Shown: in pieces, positions 18,472-26,416 of the stretch
How positions within the stretch are numbered: position 1 is the first letter of the stretch
Layout: every line of letters starts with the position of its first letter
Assembly: GCA_020723005.1 (NCBI GenBank)
Contig: DYJS01000005.1
Span: forward strand, 1-35,452
Reading direction: 5' to 3'
Source of the DNA: Candidatus Methylomirabilis sp.
GTDB taxonomy: Bacteria; Patescibacteriota; DYJS01
DNA length: 35,452 nt
Made by a program: the position numbers and the translations under genes
Notes under the pieces: generated by a model
Told to the model about the DNA's origin: nothing
The model's input: only the letters and a program-made list of their open reading frames with translations
Database searches by the model: none

Positions 18472-20037
18472 ATGGAAATTTTTTTATATTTACTGATAGG
18501 AATATTTTTAGGTTTTGTAATTGGTTTTTCTATTGTTCGATCAAAAAATATTAAAAAAGAAGAAGAGATTGCAAAAAAAATTTTAGAACAAGAAAAAGAA
18601 TTATCTTCTCTTGAAATCAAATTGAAACAAAAAAAAGATGAAGCTGAAATTGCTGAAAAAGAGATCCTTGTTTCTGCAAAAGAGAAAGCTCAGAAAATTA
18701 TTGATGAAGCAAAAATTGAGATTGACGAAGAGAAGAAAAATCTTCAAAAACGATCTGAGAGAATTGAAAAAGATGAAGAAAGAATTGAAGCTGAAAATAG
18801 AAAAATTTTATCTGAGAGAGAAAATATTGAAATTTTAAAAGAATCTGTTGAAAAAGAGAGAAATGAAGTTTTAAAGAGATCTGAAAAAGTTCTTGCTGAG
18901 CTTGAAAGAGTTTCTGGACTTACAAAAGAATCTGCAAAAGAGGAGATTTTAAAAAAAGTTGAAGAAGAGGAAAGAGATGTTATTGCTCAAAAAATATCTT
19001 TTATTCAATCTGAAATTAAAGAAAGAGAGAAAGCAATCGTTCAAGAAGTAATTGGAACTTCTATTCAGAGATATGCTCCAACTTTTGTTTCCGATACAAC
19101 AACTGTTGCAGTTCCTCTTGGAGACGATGAAATGAAGGGAAGAATTATTGGAAAAGAAGGAAGAAATATCAAAGTTTTTGAAGAAGCAACTGGAACAAAT
19201 ATTTTAATTGATGATACACCGGGAAATGTTGTTATTAGCTGTTTTGAACCAGTTAGAAGAGAGATTGCAAAATTTGCTTTGGAAATTTTAATCAAAGATG
19301 GAAGAATTCAACCTTCAAAAATTGAAGAGGCTGTTGCAAGTGCAAAAAACGAAATCGCAAAAATTATTAAAGATAAAGGTGAAGAGGCTTTAAACCAACT
19401 TGGACTTTCTATGATGGATCCAAAATTAGTGCGACTTTTGGGAAGACTTTATTATCGAACAAGTTATGGACAAAATGTTTTAGCTCACTCCGTTGAAACT
19501 GCAGAAATTGGTCAACTTATTGCAAGAGAGATTGGTTATAAAAATATTGAATATGTAAAACTTGCATGTTTATTGCATGACATTGGAAAATCTGTGGATC
19601 GTGAGTTAGAAGGAACACATGTTGAAATTGGGGTTTCGGTTCTTCAAAAACATAAATTTCCAGAAGAAGTTATTCATGCAGTTCATGCACATCACGAAGA
19701 TATTAAACCAGAAAATATTTTAGATTTTCTTGTAATTACAGCTGATGCAATTTCATCTAGCAGACCGGGAGCGAGAAGAGATTCTTTTGAAAATTATATA
19801 AAAAGACTTGAAGGACTTGAAAATATTGCAAAAAATTATCCGGGAGTTGACAAAGCATATGCAATTTCTGCAGGAAGGGAAATTAGAATTTTTGTTCGAC
19901 CAGAAGAAGTTGATGATAGTGGTGCAATAATTATGGCTAGTGAAATTGCAAAAGAAATCGAAAAAAATCTAACTTATCCGGGACAAATAAAAGTAAATAT
20001 TATTCGAGATGTTCGAGCCGTTGAGTATGCGAGATAG
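18472..20037 (+). CDS. rny: Ribonuclease Y
   Basis: RNase Y is a membrane-anchored endoribonuclease that starts mRNA decay in many bacteria lacking RNase E. The 521-residue protein has all family parts in order: a membrane helix (about 3-22), a long coiled coil (about 30-190, many Glu/Lys/Arg heptads), a KH RNA-binding domain with GRIIGKEGRNI (223-233), and an HD domain with H339 (NVLAHSVETA), H369-D370 in CLLHDIGKS, and the downstream HAHHED block (405-410). The C-terminal YPGQIKVNIIRDVRAVEYAR is the usual ending. ATG at 18472 follows TTTTTAAA. It is monocistronic or joined to the next gene after 99 nt. Ends TAG. Confidence 0.97.
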   Translation: MEIFLYLLIGIFLGFVIGFSIVRSKNIKKEEEIAKKILEQEKELSSLEIKLKQKKDEAEIAEKEILVSAKEKAQKIIDEAKIEIDEEKKNLQKRSERIEKDEERIEAENRKILSERENIEILKESVEKERNEVLKRSEKVLAELERVSGLTKESAKEEILKKVEEEERDVIAQKISFIQSEIKEREKAIVQEVIGTSIQRYAPTFVSDTTTVAVPLGDDEMKGRIIGKEGRNIKVFEEATGTNILIDDTPGNVVISCFEPVRREIAKFALEILIKDGRIQPSKIEEAVASAKNEIAKIIKDKGEEALNQLGLSMMDPKLVRLLGRLYYRTSYGQNVLAHSVETAEIGQLIAREIGYKNIEYVKLACLLHDIGKSVDRELEGTHVEIGVSVLQKHKFPEEVIHAVHAHHEDIKPENILDFLVITADAISSSRPGARRDSFENYIKRLEGLENIAKNYPGVDKAYAISAGREIRIFVRPEEVDDSGAIIMASEIAKEIEKNLTYPGQIKVNIIRDVRAVEYAR

Positions 20038-20136
20038 AAATCAAAATTTTAAATTTTTATTAAACAAAATTCTTGAAATTTTTTAAAAAATCAATAAAAG
20101 AAGTGTAAAGTTTTAAAAATTAAAAAAATTAAAAAT

Positions 20137-21093
20137 ATGTCAAACAATGCAGAAATTTTAAATTTCAGAGAATATACAATCAAACTTTATGGAAAAAAAT
20201 TGAACATTAGAATTAAAAGAGTTGAGAAAGAAAAAAGTTGTCCAATAGAAACAAATGCAGAAAGTTCTTGCGGTTGTGTGGATGGAAGAGATGTTGAATA
20301 TATAATTTCTGTTCAACCAGAAGGCAAAAAAAATCAAACAGAAAAAAGAGAAATTACAGAATTCGCTCTTGCTGGTGGATCGCATGGACTCGCACAAATT
20401 ATTAAAGAATTAAAAATTGTTGAGGGTGATGCAAATATTTTTGTTGCAAAAGCATTAGAAAAATTTGGATTTATTCCAAATACACATACTAGCGAACACG
20501 GACTTGAAAAAATAAACACTAATCCTGAAAATTTTTTTGATGGAAGGTATTCAGACGAAGAAGCAGAAAAAAAACTTGCACAAATTTTGACAGATATTCC
20601 AGATTGTGGATGGAATGAAGGATTTAAACTAATGTATGATGGAAAAGACCCAGAACAAGAATTTATTAAAACTTTAATTGAAAATGAAATTGAATTTATT
20701 GTTCCAGTTTTGGGTGGTGATCACAAAGAAGATGGTGTTGTTTTTCAAAAAAGAACAATTGGTTCAGGATATGATGTTACAAAATTTGTTGTTGGAATAA
20801 AAGAATTAGCTTTTGTTCAATTTTTAATAAACGCTTTTAGTGCAGAAAATGTTACTATAATTCAAAATGCTTTAATGGCTGATGCTATTTTTACTGCAGT
20901 AAGATTAACTCGAAAAAATATAGCAGGGATTCCAGAAAATGAGAACGACGAAAGATATCAATTTATTAAAAGAATTATAAAATCTGCAGGAGAAGAAAAA
21001 GGAGAAGAGAATTGGGAAAAACTTCGAAAAATTCGTGAAGAGATAGTTCGGAATGAAGAAAATATTAATTGGATAGAACAAAATCAACCATAA
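20137..21093 (+). CDS. Zeta-class (cadmium/zinc) carbonic anhydrase-like protein
   Basis: This 318-residue soluble protein carries, in order, the signatures I know from the diatom CDCA fold: CVDGR (C47, D49, R51), a glycine pair in LAGGSHGLAQI (80-84; PGG in CDCA), GFIPNTHTSEHG with H117, DCGWNEGFKLM with C157, and GGDHKEDGVVFQ (193-203; HGSHAEKVVY in CDCA). In CDCA the metal is held by one Cys in CVDGR, one His and one Cys in GCGF, with the Asp-Arg pair next to the first Cys; C47, H117 and C157 fit that set. Spacings are longer than in CDCA (70 and 40 against 52 and 10), so an insertion is needed. If active it would hydrate CO2 in the cytoplasm. Activity is inference; an inactive metal-binding homologue is possible. 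Residues 1-40 and 260-318 (charged helices) are extra. Confidence 0.65.
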   Translation: MSNNAEILNFREYTIKLYGKKLNIRIKRVEKEKSCPIETNAESSCGCVDGRDVEYIISVQPEGKKNQTEKREITEFALAGGSHGLAQIIKELKIVEGDANIFVAKALEKFGFIPNTHTSEHGLEKINTNPENFFDGRYSDEEAEKKLAQILTDIPDCGWNEGFKLMYDGKDPEQEFIKTLIENEIEFIVPVLGGDHKEDGVVFQKRTIGSGYDVTKFVVGIKELAFVQFLINAFSAENVTIIQNALMADAIFTAVRLTRKNIAGIPENENDERYQFIKRIIKSAGEEKGEENWEKLRKIREEIVRNEENINWIEQNQP

Positions 21094-21144
21094 AAATAAG
21101 TTTATTTTTGATTAAAACTCTAAAGCAAATTTTTTAAAAAATTT
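21092..21144. terminator. Candidate bidirectional terminator between convergent genes
   Basis: Two A/T palindromes lie between the carbonic-anhydrase-like gene and the HD gene: AAAAATAA-GT-TTATTTTT (21092-21109) and AAATTTTTT-AAAAAATTT (21127-21144). The position between convergent stops favours termination; the lack of G-C pairs weakens it. Confidence 0.35.
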
Positions 21145-21148
21145 TAAA

Positions 21149-21694
21149 TTATTCCAAACAACAATTTTTTTGATTTTCAATCACAAATTTTATTAGATCA
21201 TCAATTAAAATTTCTGCTCTATTCACAGCATCATAAATCTCTTCTCGAGAAACTTGAGCTGCAAACATTTTATCTTTTAATTTTCTCTTAACTGAAGAAA
21301 CCTCCATTCCTTCATATTTATTTGGTCTCATCAAAGAATATGCATGAACAAATCCAGAAAGCTCATCAAAAGCATAAATCATTTTTTCCATTTCAGAAAC
21401 TGGATCAACTCCGAAGTGATTTGGACCATGAGAAGCAATTGTTCGAATTACTTCTGGATCAATACTTTTATCTTCCAAAAATTCTACAATTTTTTTACAA
21501 TGAAGTTCTGGCCATTTCTCCCAATCTGCATCGTGAAGAAGTCCAGAAAGTTCCCATTTTTTAATTGCTATCTCGTCATAATTTTTTGAAACTGCCCAAG
21601 ATTTCATCAAATGAGCAACCTGAAACATATGCAAACGAAGACGAACATTCGGAACCCATTCTTCCAAAAGTTTTATTGCATCTTCACGACTCAT
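21149..21694 (-). CDS. HD-domain protein (predicted metal-dependent hydrolase)
   Basis: The protein belongs to the HD superfamily of metal-dependent phosphohydrolases; the substrate is unknown. From ATG at 21694 (181 residues) it begins MSREDAIKLLEEWV, the usual start of this subfamily, then LRLHMFQVAHLM with H22, LSGLLHDADWEKWPE with the H54-D55 pair, a third conserved His in IASHG, and a last acidic site in YAFDELSGFVHAY. The frame stays open up to a GTG at 21772, adding 26 residues (NKFLLNSSRFLGRTTF...) that look unlike the family, so the inner ATG is preferred. It ends with two Cys (NCCLE). It is convergent with the carbonic-anhydrase-like gene and divergent from cutA. A nucleotide or signalling substrate is only a guess. 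Confidence 0.85.
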   Translation of the reverse strand: MSREDAIKLLEEWVPNVRLRLHMFQVAHLMKSWAVSKNYDEIAIKKWELSGLLHDADWEKWPELHCKKIVEFLEDKSIDPEVIRTIASHGPNHFGVDPVSEMEKMIYAFDELSGFVHAYSLMRPNKYEGMEVSSVKRKLKDKMFAAQVSREEIYDAVNRAEILIDDLIKFVIENQKNCCLE

Positions 21695-21832
21695 CAAATT
21701 TCCAAGATTTTTTATATCTCCAAAAGTTGTTCTTCCTAAAAATCTAGAACTATTCAATAGAAATTTATTCACAAAAAATCTAAAAATTCACAAATTTTTG
21801 TCAAAATCGTTGTGAAAGAAAATTAAAAATTT

Positions 21833-22123
21833 ATTTATATCCATGTTGTTTGCAAAGATGTTGAAGAGAGTAGAAAAATTGGATCTGCACTTGTTGATGA
21901 AATGCTAATTACTGCTACAAATATATTTCCAAAAATTGAATCTGTTTATCGATGGGGTGAAGAAGTTATTCATAATGAAGAATCTGTAATGATTTTGAAA
22001 ACAAAAGAGTTGCTGTATGAAAAAGTTGAAGAAAGAATTCGTGAAATACATTCATATATTTGTCCTTCCATTGTATGTTTTAAAATCAAAAAAAATTCAA
22101 AAATGTATCTTCAATGGATGTAG
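21833..22123 (+). CDS. cutA: CutA-like divalent-cation tolerance protein with non-standard start
   Basis: The CutA family are small trimeric ferredoxin-fold proteins linked to copper tolerance. The matching frame reads YIHVVCKDVEESRKIGSALVDE, LITATNIFPKIESVYRWGEE, ESVMILKT, ERIREIHSYICPSIVCF, YLQWM. The conserved features (N-I-x-P-x-x-x-S-x-Y-R-W, L-x-I-K-T, H-x-Y-x-x-P) are kept. The complete first beta strand needs a start upstream of the only in-frame ATG (21902), yet an in-frame TAA lies 9-11 nt before the natural start and no ATG, GTG or TTG exists between. ATT at 21833 would give 96 residues. TTGTCA at 21798 could be a -35 box for a leaderless message starting there. Alternatively the gene has lost its start, or the shorter ATG form is made and is likely unstable. 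Confidence 0.75.
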   Translation: MYIHVVCKDVEESRKIGSALVDEMLITATNIFPKIESVYRWGEEVIHNEESVMILKTKELLYEKVEERIREIHSYICPSIVCFKIKKNSKMYLQWM

Positions 22124-22138
22124 AATGAAAATTTGTAA

Positions 22139-22154
22139 ATTTTTTTAAAAAAAT
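22139..22154. terminator. A/T palindrome between convergent cutA and galU
   Basis: ATTTTTTT-AAAAAAAT is a perfect palindrome 16 nt past the cutA stop and 38 nt from the galU stop. It could terminate both transcripts, although pure A/T stems are common in this sequence. Confidence 0.25.
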
Positions 22155-22191
22155 AAATTTGTTGATTTAAAAATTGATTTTCTAAATAAAT

Positions 22192-23076
22192 TCATAAATT
22201 TTTAGACAAATCTTTTAATAAAATTTTTATTGCATCTCGGAATTCGCTTCTTGCAAGCCCAACTTTTAAATTTGTTTTTAGCATATTAACAGGATCTCCA
22301 GTTGTCAAAAACTCTCCATCGATAGGTTTTATTGTTACCTTTTTTTCTTGAGCCATCATCAAAAAACTTGTTGTGATTTGAAATTCATTTCCATCATCTG
22401 GATTTAGTGGAGTTTTGTCGATGTAATCATAAATCTCTGCAGAGTAAGTATGCCTTCCGACATTTATTAAATTTGATGGGTATGGTCTAACTTTTGGCTT
22501 TTCAATAACTTTTTTCAAAACTTTTTCATTATTCACATCTTCAAAATCAAAAACTCCATATTTATGAACCTCTTCTTCTGGAACTTCAAAAGCACCAATT
22601 GTTGCTGAACTCCCACTTTTTTCAAATTCAGAAATTACTTGAAAAAGTGCTGGGGTTTTAGAAAGAAAAATATCATCACCATAAAGAAATGCAAAGTTTT
22701 CATTTTTTGAAATTAAATTTCTCGCAGAAACAAATGGTGCTGCAGTTCCATATGGCAAATCAGAATTTTGACGAACGAAAACAAAATTTGCTTTTTTATA
22801 AACATGTTTGATTTTTGCGACTAGATCAAGTTTGTCTTTTCGCATAAGCAGATCTTCAAGATAACTTGCCGAATCAAAATAATCTTCAATTGCAGAAGAG
22901 CCATATCTTGTAACAATAATGATGTCGCGAATTCCACTCTGCACACACTCTTCTGTAACATATTCAAGCACTGGCATATCAAGAATTGGAAGAAGTTCCT
23001 TTGGAACATTTTTTGTTGCTGGAAGAAACCTTGTTCCATAACCCGCTGCAGTTATTATCGCTTTTGTTACTACCAA
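22192..23076 (-). CDS. galU: UTP-glucose-1-phosphate uridylyltransferase
   Basis: GalU makes UDP-glucose from UTP and glucose 1-phosphate for cell-surface glycans. The 294 residues match family length. The nucleotidyltransferase signature AAGYGTRFLPATKNVPKELLPI (about 10-31) is intact, followed by YVTEECVQSGIRDIIIVTRYG, QNSDLPYGTAAPF (family: Q-x-x-x-x-G-x-x-x-A), FLYGDDIFL with the metal-binding Asp, KYGVFDFE, IEKP, VGRHTYSAEIYD, and DGNEFQITTSF. The TTG start (23074-23076) is only 7 nt downstream of a perfect TATAAT, which implies a leaderless message. It ends in TGA, direct evidence that TGA is a stop here. The large unknown gene ends 66 nt downstream... on the upstream side of this promoter, so galU has its own promoter. 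Confidence 0.97.
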   Translation of the reverse strand: MVVTKAIITAAGYGTRFLPATKNVPKELLPILDMPVLEYVTEECVQSGIRDIIIVTRYGSSAIEDYFDSASYLEDLLMRKDKLDLVAKIKHVYKKANFVFVRQNSDLPYGTAAPFVSARNLISKNENFAFLYGDDIFLSKTPALFQVISEFEKSGSSATIGAFEVPEEEVHKYGVFDFEDVNNEKVLKKVIEKPKVRPYPSNLINVGRHTYSAEIYDYIDKTPLNPDDGNEFQITTSFLMMAQEKKVTIKPIDGEFLTTGDPVNMLKTNLKVGLARSEFRDAIKILLKDLSKNL

Positions 23077-23083
23077 AATTTTT

Positions 23084-23089
23084 ATTATA
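23084..23089 (-). promoter_or_regulatory. -10 box of a leaderless galU promoter
   Basis: A perfect TATAAT on the minus strand ends 7 nt before the galU TTG, so transcription should begin at or within a base or two of the start codon. No good -35 box is seen 16-18 nt upstream. Confidence 0.5.
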
Positions 23090-23142
23090 CAATTTCTTAA
23101 TTAGTTTAAATCTTTTTTATTACAAATTTTAAAATAGTTTCT

Positions 23143-25482
23143 TCAAGAATTTTCAATTGCAATTTTATCAGAAATTAAACGAAAAAAAGATTCTATTTTA
23201 TCTTTCATAATAGCAGATTCTCTATCTGTTTTGGACTTTACAGACAAAATTAAATTTCCTTCTTCGTCAAAACCACTAATAATTATGGAAGAATTCATAG
23301 AAATTTGCATTGCAGGAGAAAAAGTAATTCCAGAAAATTTACTACTAACCCAAGAAATTAAAAATTCTCCAGATACATTTCTTTGAATTCCATCTTTAAA
23401 AAGAATTGATACAATGTTACTTATTAAGTGTGCAGATCTTAACTCTTCTAAAATATCACGAGAGATATAATTTGCTAAAAATTTTATGACTTTTGAAACA
23501 AAACCGATACCATTATTTTGTTGACCAAAAAACCTTTCTGAAAGTTCTGGAAATCCTAAGAAAGAAAGTGATTCAATAATTTTTTGAGCATTTCCGGAGA
23601 AAAATCCCGATTTAATGCTTACTATATCATTTTTTAATTTTTCCAACCTTTTTTGTATCTCTTCAGGATTAATACTGTTCATTTCTTCATTTGAAAACAA
23701 AACCTCATTAACAAGTCTTGTTAAAACTTCTCCAGAAGCAACAGAGAATGCAACTTCTCCACCCATTGCAAGTGAGAATAAATAAGGATAAAAAAATCCT
23801 TGACTAACAACTTTTCCATCAACCGTTATTTCTTCTCTCAGAGTTTCTAAATTTTTAATAACTTCTTTTGGAATTTTAAAAATATGTGAATTATATTCTG
23901 ATTCATTTTTGATTGATAAATCAGTTTTTGGAGTTTTTTTTGAAGTTTCCAAACCTTTTTTTGCAGATACTTCAGAAATTTTTTTCATTAAATTCTTAAG
24001 TTGCAAACCATCTCTTCCATGATGGTCTGAAACTGCAACAAGTGTTGAACTGCCATCATCTTTTACCAAAACTTTTAAATGAAGTGGTGCTTCCTTTGCA
24101 TGTTCTCCCGGTTTGCGAAGCTCTTGATCAGATGGAAAATTTTCTTCGTTTGTATAAATCTCCATCATTGCAACAACAGAACTTTTTTCTGCAATAGATA
24201 AGAAATATTTTTTAATCTCTTCAAATTCCCCGCTTTTTGGAACAAACTTTTTTCTAACTTTCAAAAATTCCAGAAAAAGATTAAATTGATCAAGTGGTGC
24301 AACTAAATGCTTAATTGAAACAATTTTAACTAAATAATTTCTAAATTCCAAATATAAATTTAAAGCTTTTTCTGAATCATTTGATGCTTTTTCAAGAAAA
24401 CTCAAATCAAAATTTTCTTCCGCTGTTAATTCTTGCTCGTCAAAAATTGCAAAAGCAACCTTTTCTCTAATTTCATCTTCAGAATCTTTTCCAGAAATAA
24501 TAATATACTTAACAGAACCATTTTTTCGAATTGCAAGAATCATATTTTCTTCGTTTGCATATTCAAGACTCTTTGTTAGAGAATTTTTTTTGATTGATTG
24601 CGGAACATCAATCTCCATATCATCAATTCCAAATTCCGATCCCACCTCTGCTTTGAAACTTCCTGTTTTTATAGATTCAAGAACAGAAAAAACGATATCT
24701 GAAACAATAGATATTTTTTTTTCGTCTTTCTCTTCCTTTTTCTCTTTTTCTTCAATGTTTGAACCATTTTTTTTTGATTCAAAATTAATTGTTGCAGAGA
24801 AACTTGTTGCTTCCGTTTTCCCCGCTATAACCTCTCTTGCAAAATTCATATTTCCTTGAGAAAAATCTGCCCATTCAGAAGATCCGTAAAGAATTATAGC
24901 TAGTTCATTTTTTAAATTTTGATCATTTCCAAAAAAAATCTCTTGCAAAATTTTTCCAAATTCCAAATTAAAGCTTTTAAGTTTTTCTAAAGACTCTTCT
25001 ACACCTCGAAAATAATTGTTTCCAACTTTAAAAATCTCTTGCCCGTTATAACTTTGGAAAAATATTGGTGGTTTTTTCCAAAGATCCTCTGAAGAGATAA
25101 TTTTTTCATTTCCAAAAAATTTTTCAAATTTTAGTTTAAGATTTTTTGAACCTTTTAATCTTTCTAAAATTTTTATTACCAAAAAAGTTTTCTTTCTTAG
25201 TTCAAGATATTCTTTTGCAATTTCTTCAAATTTTTGTTTTTCATTTTCCGGCAAACGATAATCAATTTTTTCTTGAAAAGATTTTGCAAAATCCAAGACA
25301 CTTTCCATCCCAAGATCTTCTCTAACATTTTCTGTGAGCCATTCTATCACACTTTTTTGAAATTTTTCTGGAATAATAGAATTTATAAAATCTGAACCTT
25401 TTCTAATCACCTCAACCAAAAATGGTTTCTTTTCAGAAACTTTTCTTTCTCCCTCTTGTTGACTAAAATTTTCTGGGGTCAT
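23143..25482 (-). CDS. Large protein of unknown function with an HxxxDG motif
   Basis: I do not recognise this 779-residue protein. It has no signal peptide or clear membrane helix. Residues about 1-200 are helical and charged. A very acidic/basic linker (EEKEKKEEKDEKK, about 245-260) separates this from a second part. Around residue 487 the segment LVAVSDHHGRDGLQLKNLMKKISE matches the H-x3-D-G active-site pattern of chloramphenicol acetyltransferase and 2-oxoacid dehydrogenase E2 proteins (H487, D491, G492), including the following helix. After it come hydrophobic stretches (FFYPYLFSLAMGGEVAFSVASGEV) and a mixed C-terminal domain ending in NLILSVKSKT. An acyltransferase role is therefore possible but unproven. 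ATG at 25482 is clear and the end is TGA. It is divergent from the next unknown gene (66 nt) and precedes galU in the same direction. Confidence 0.7.
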   Translation of the reverse strand: MTPENFSQQEGERKVSEKKPFLVEVIRKGSDFINSIIPEKFQKSVIEWLTENVREDLGMESVLDFAKSFQEKIDYRLPENEKQKFEEIAKEYLELRKKTFLVIKILERLKGSKNLKLKFEKFFGNEKIISSEDLWKKPPIFFQSYNGQEIFKVGNNYFRGVEESLEKLKSFNLEFGKILQEIFFGNDQNLKNELAIILYGSSEWADFSQGNMNFAREVIAGKTEATSFSATINFESKKNGSNIEEKEKKEEKDEKKISIVSDIVFSVLESIKTGSFKAEVGSEFGIDDMEIDVPQSIKKNSLTKSLEYANEENMILAIRKNGSVKYIIISGKDSEDEIREKVAFAIFDEQELTAEENFDLSFLEKASNDSEKALNLYLEFRNYLVKIVSIKHLVAPLDQFNLFLEFLKVRKKFVPKSGEFEEIKKYFLSIAEKSSVVAMMEIYTNEENFPSDQELRKPGEHAKEAPLHLKVLVKDDGSSTLVAVSDHHGRDGLQLKNLMKKISEVSAKKGLETSKKTPKTDLSIKNESEYNSHIFKIPKEVIKNLETLREEITVDGKVVSQGFFYPYLFSLAMGGEVAFSVASGEVLTRLVNEVLFSNEEMNSINPEEIQKRLEKLKNDIVSIKSGFFSGNAQKIIESLSFLGFPELSERFFGQQNNGIGFVSKVIKFLANYISRDILEELRSAHLISNIVSILFKDGIQRNVSGEFLISWVSSKFSGITFSPAMQISMNSSIIISGFDEEGNLILSVKSKTDRESAIMKDKIESFFRLISDKIAIENS

Positions 25483-25517
25483 CTTTTCAAAAAAACTATG
25501 GACTTTTTTCTATTTTT

Positions 25518-25523
25518 TATAAT
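25518..25523 (+). promoter_or_regulatory. -10 box upstream of the 179-residue unknown gene
   Basis: A perfect TATAAT lies 25 nt before the ATG at 25549, inside the divergent gap. No -35 box is evident. It supports choosing 25549 rather than an upstream in-frame start that would overlap the opposite gene. Confidence 0.4.
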
Positions 25524-25548
25524 AGAATTTTCCAAAAAATCAAGCAGT

Positions 25549-26088
25549 ATGAAAGAAACACAAAATTTAGAAATTATATTTTTTGAACATCATCAATTTT
25601 TATCTAAAAATTTTTGGAAAGAAATTTTATTACTTTTTACAACAAAAAAACATATCATTCAAACTCTAGGAAAAAAAGAAAAAAATGTTCAAGAAGTATA
25701 TGCTATTCATGGAGTTACTTTTAATTTTTTTCTTATATTTTCAAAAATTTTATGGTTTATTGATTTTCCAATTCCTCTCAAATCAAAAGTAAAAATTGAT
25801 CGTTGGATACCAAAACTCTTTTTGTTAGAATTTCTTGCAAAATATTTCTCCAAAGAAGAAAATCAACCTTGGACAGAAAGAATTAAGGAAATTCAAAAAG
25901 ACGCAGAAGAGAAATATGGCAAAATTTTGATTTTGGTTCCTGCAACAAAAGATGCAAAAGAGAAAACTTTCGACGAAGAAATGATAAAAAAAATTTTAAA
26001 AATTTTACAAATAAAAGGTATTAATTTTTCTTGTTCAATTTGGAGAAATGGAAAAATAGGAAATTGTGAAAGTTTGCAACCAAGCTAA
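25549..26088 (+). CDS. Protein of unknown function
   Basis: I do not recognise this 179-residue protein. From ATG at 25549 it reads MKETQNLEIIFFEHHQFL, followed by a Lys-rich region, a hydrophobic stretch (about 57-71, GVTFNFFLIFSKILWFIDF) that could be a buried helix or a weak membrane segment, a helix-rich centre with PWTERIKEIQKDAEEKYG, the strand ILILVPATKDA, and a C-terminal segment with two Cys (FSCSIWRNGKIGNC). The frame is open further upstream to 25456, but that extension overlaps the divergent 779-residue gene and lies upstream of a TATAAT box. It is convergent with the pilin-like cluster, only 12 nt away, sharing a hairpin. Its base composition is like the neighbours. Confidence 0.7.
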   Translation: MKETQNLEIIFFEHHQFLSKNFWKEILLLFTTKKHIIQTLGKKEKNVQEVYAIHGVTFNFFLIFSKILWFIDFPIPLKSKVKIDRWIPKLFLLEFLAKYFSKEENQPWTERIKEIQKDAEEKYGKILILVPATKDAKEKTFDEEMIKKILKILQIKGINFSCSIWRNGKIGNCESLQPS

Positions 26089-26104
26089 AATTTTTTAATT
26101 TTAG
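26085..26104. terminator. Bidirectional hairpin containing both convergent stop codons
   Basis: CTAAAATT-TTTT-AATTTTAG is a perfect 8-bp stem with a TTTT loop. The TAA of the plus-strand gene (26086-26088) lies in one arm and the TAA of the minus-strand pilin-like gene (26103-26101) in the other, so the element serves both. Confidence 0.5.
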
Positions 26105-26394
26105 TATAAAATATATTCTACTGTATTTTTAATTGCTAATGCTAAAATAACATATATCAAACCATAAATTGATGCTGAAACTGATTTTTTTGCTTTATCA
26201 ATTTTTCCTTGATCACCTTGTGCTTGAATATAATTATATCCTGCAATAACAATATAAACAACCGCAACAAGCCCTGCTATATTTATTGAAGCTTGTAATA
26301 GCGAACCAACTATAGACATAAATCCCCTACCACCCATAGGATCTCGTATTGCCGGAACAAACGATGATGATATTATAAAAAATTTTTGATACAT
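26101..26394 (-). CDS. VirB2/TrbC-like pilin-family membrane protein 5
   Basis: A 97-residue protein with two membrane helices (about 30-52 and 70-92) separated by a short polar loop. The block YIVIAGYNYIQAQGDQGKIDKAKKSVSAS is the hallmark of the type IV secretion pilin-like family widespread in CPR genomes: GY-x-Y(I/M) at the end of helix 1, then G-(D/E), then KAKK before helix 2. The N-terminus (IISSSFVPAIRDPMGG) may be outside the membrane. In VirB2-type pilins the two helices insert in the membrane before polymerisation into a pilus. Last gene of a five-gene array, 22 nt after gene 4; it ends inside a hairpin. The pilin role is inferred from the family pattern. Confidence 0.8.
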   Translation of the reverse strand: MYQKFFIISSSFVPAIRDPMGGRGFMSIVGSLLQASINIAGLVAVVYIVIAGYNYIQAQGDQGKIDKAKKSVSASIYGLIYVILALAIKNTVEYILY

Positions 26395-26416
26395 AATAAT
26401 ATTTTAAAAATATATT

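Noticed and set aside
21695-21772. N-terminal extension of the HD protein from GTG at 21772
   Set aside because: The extra 26 residues do not resemble the family, whereas MSREDAIKLL at 21694 is its usual start.
25456-25548. Upstream extension of the 179-residue protein
   Set aside because: It would overlap the divergent gene and precede a perfect TATAAT box; the ATG at 25549 is more likely.
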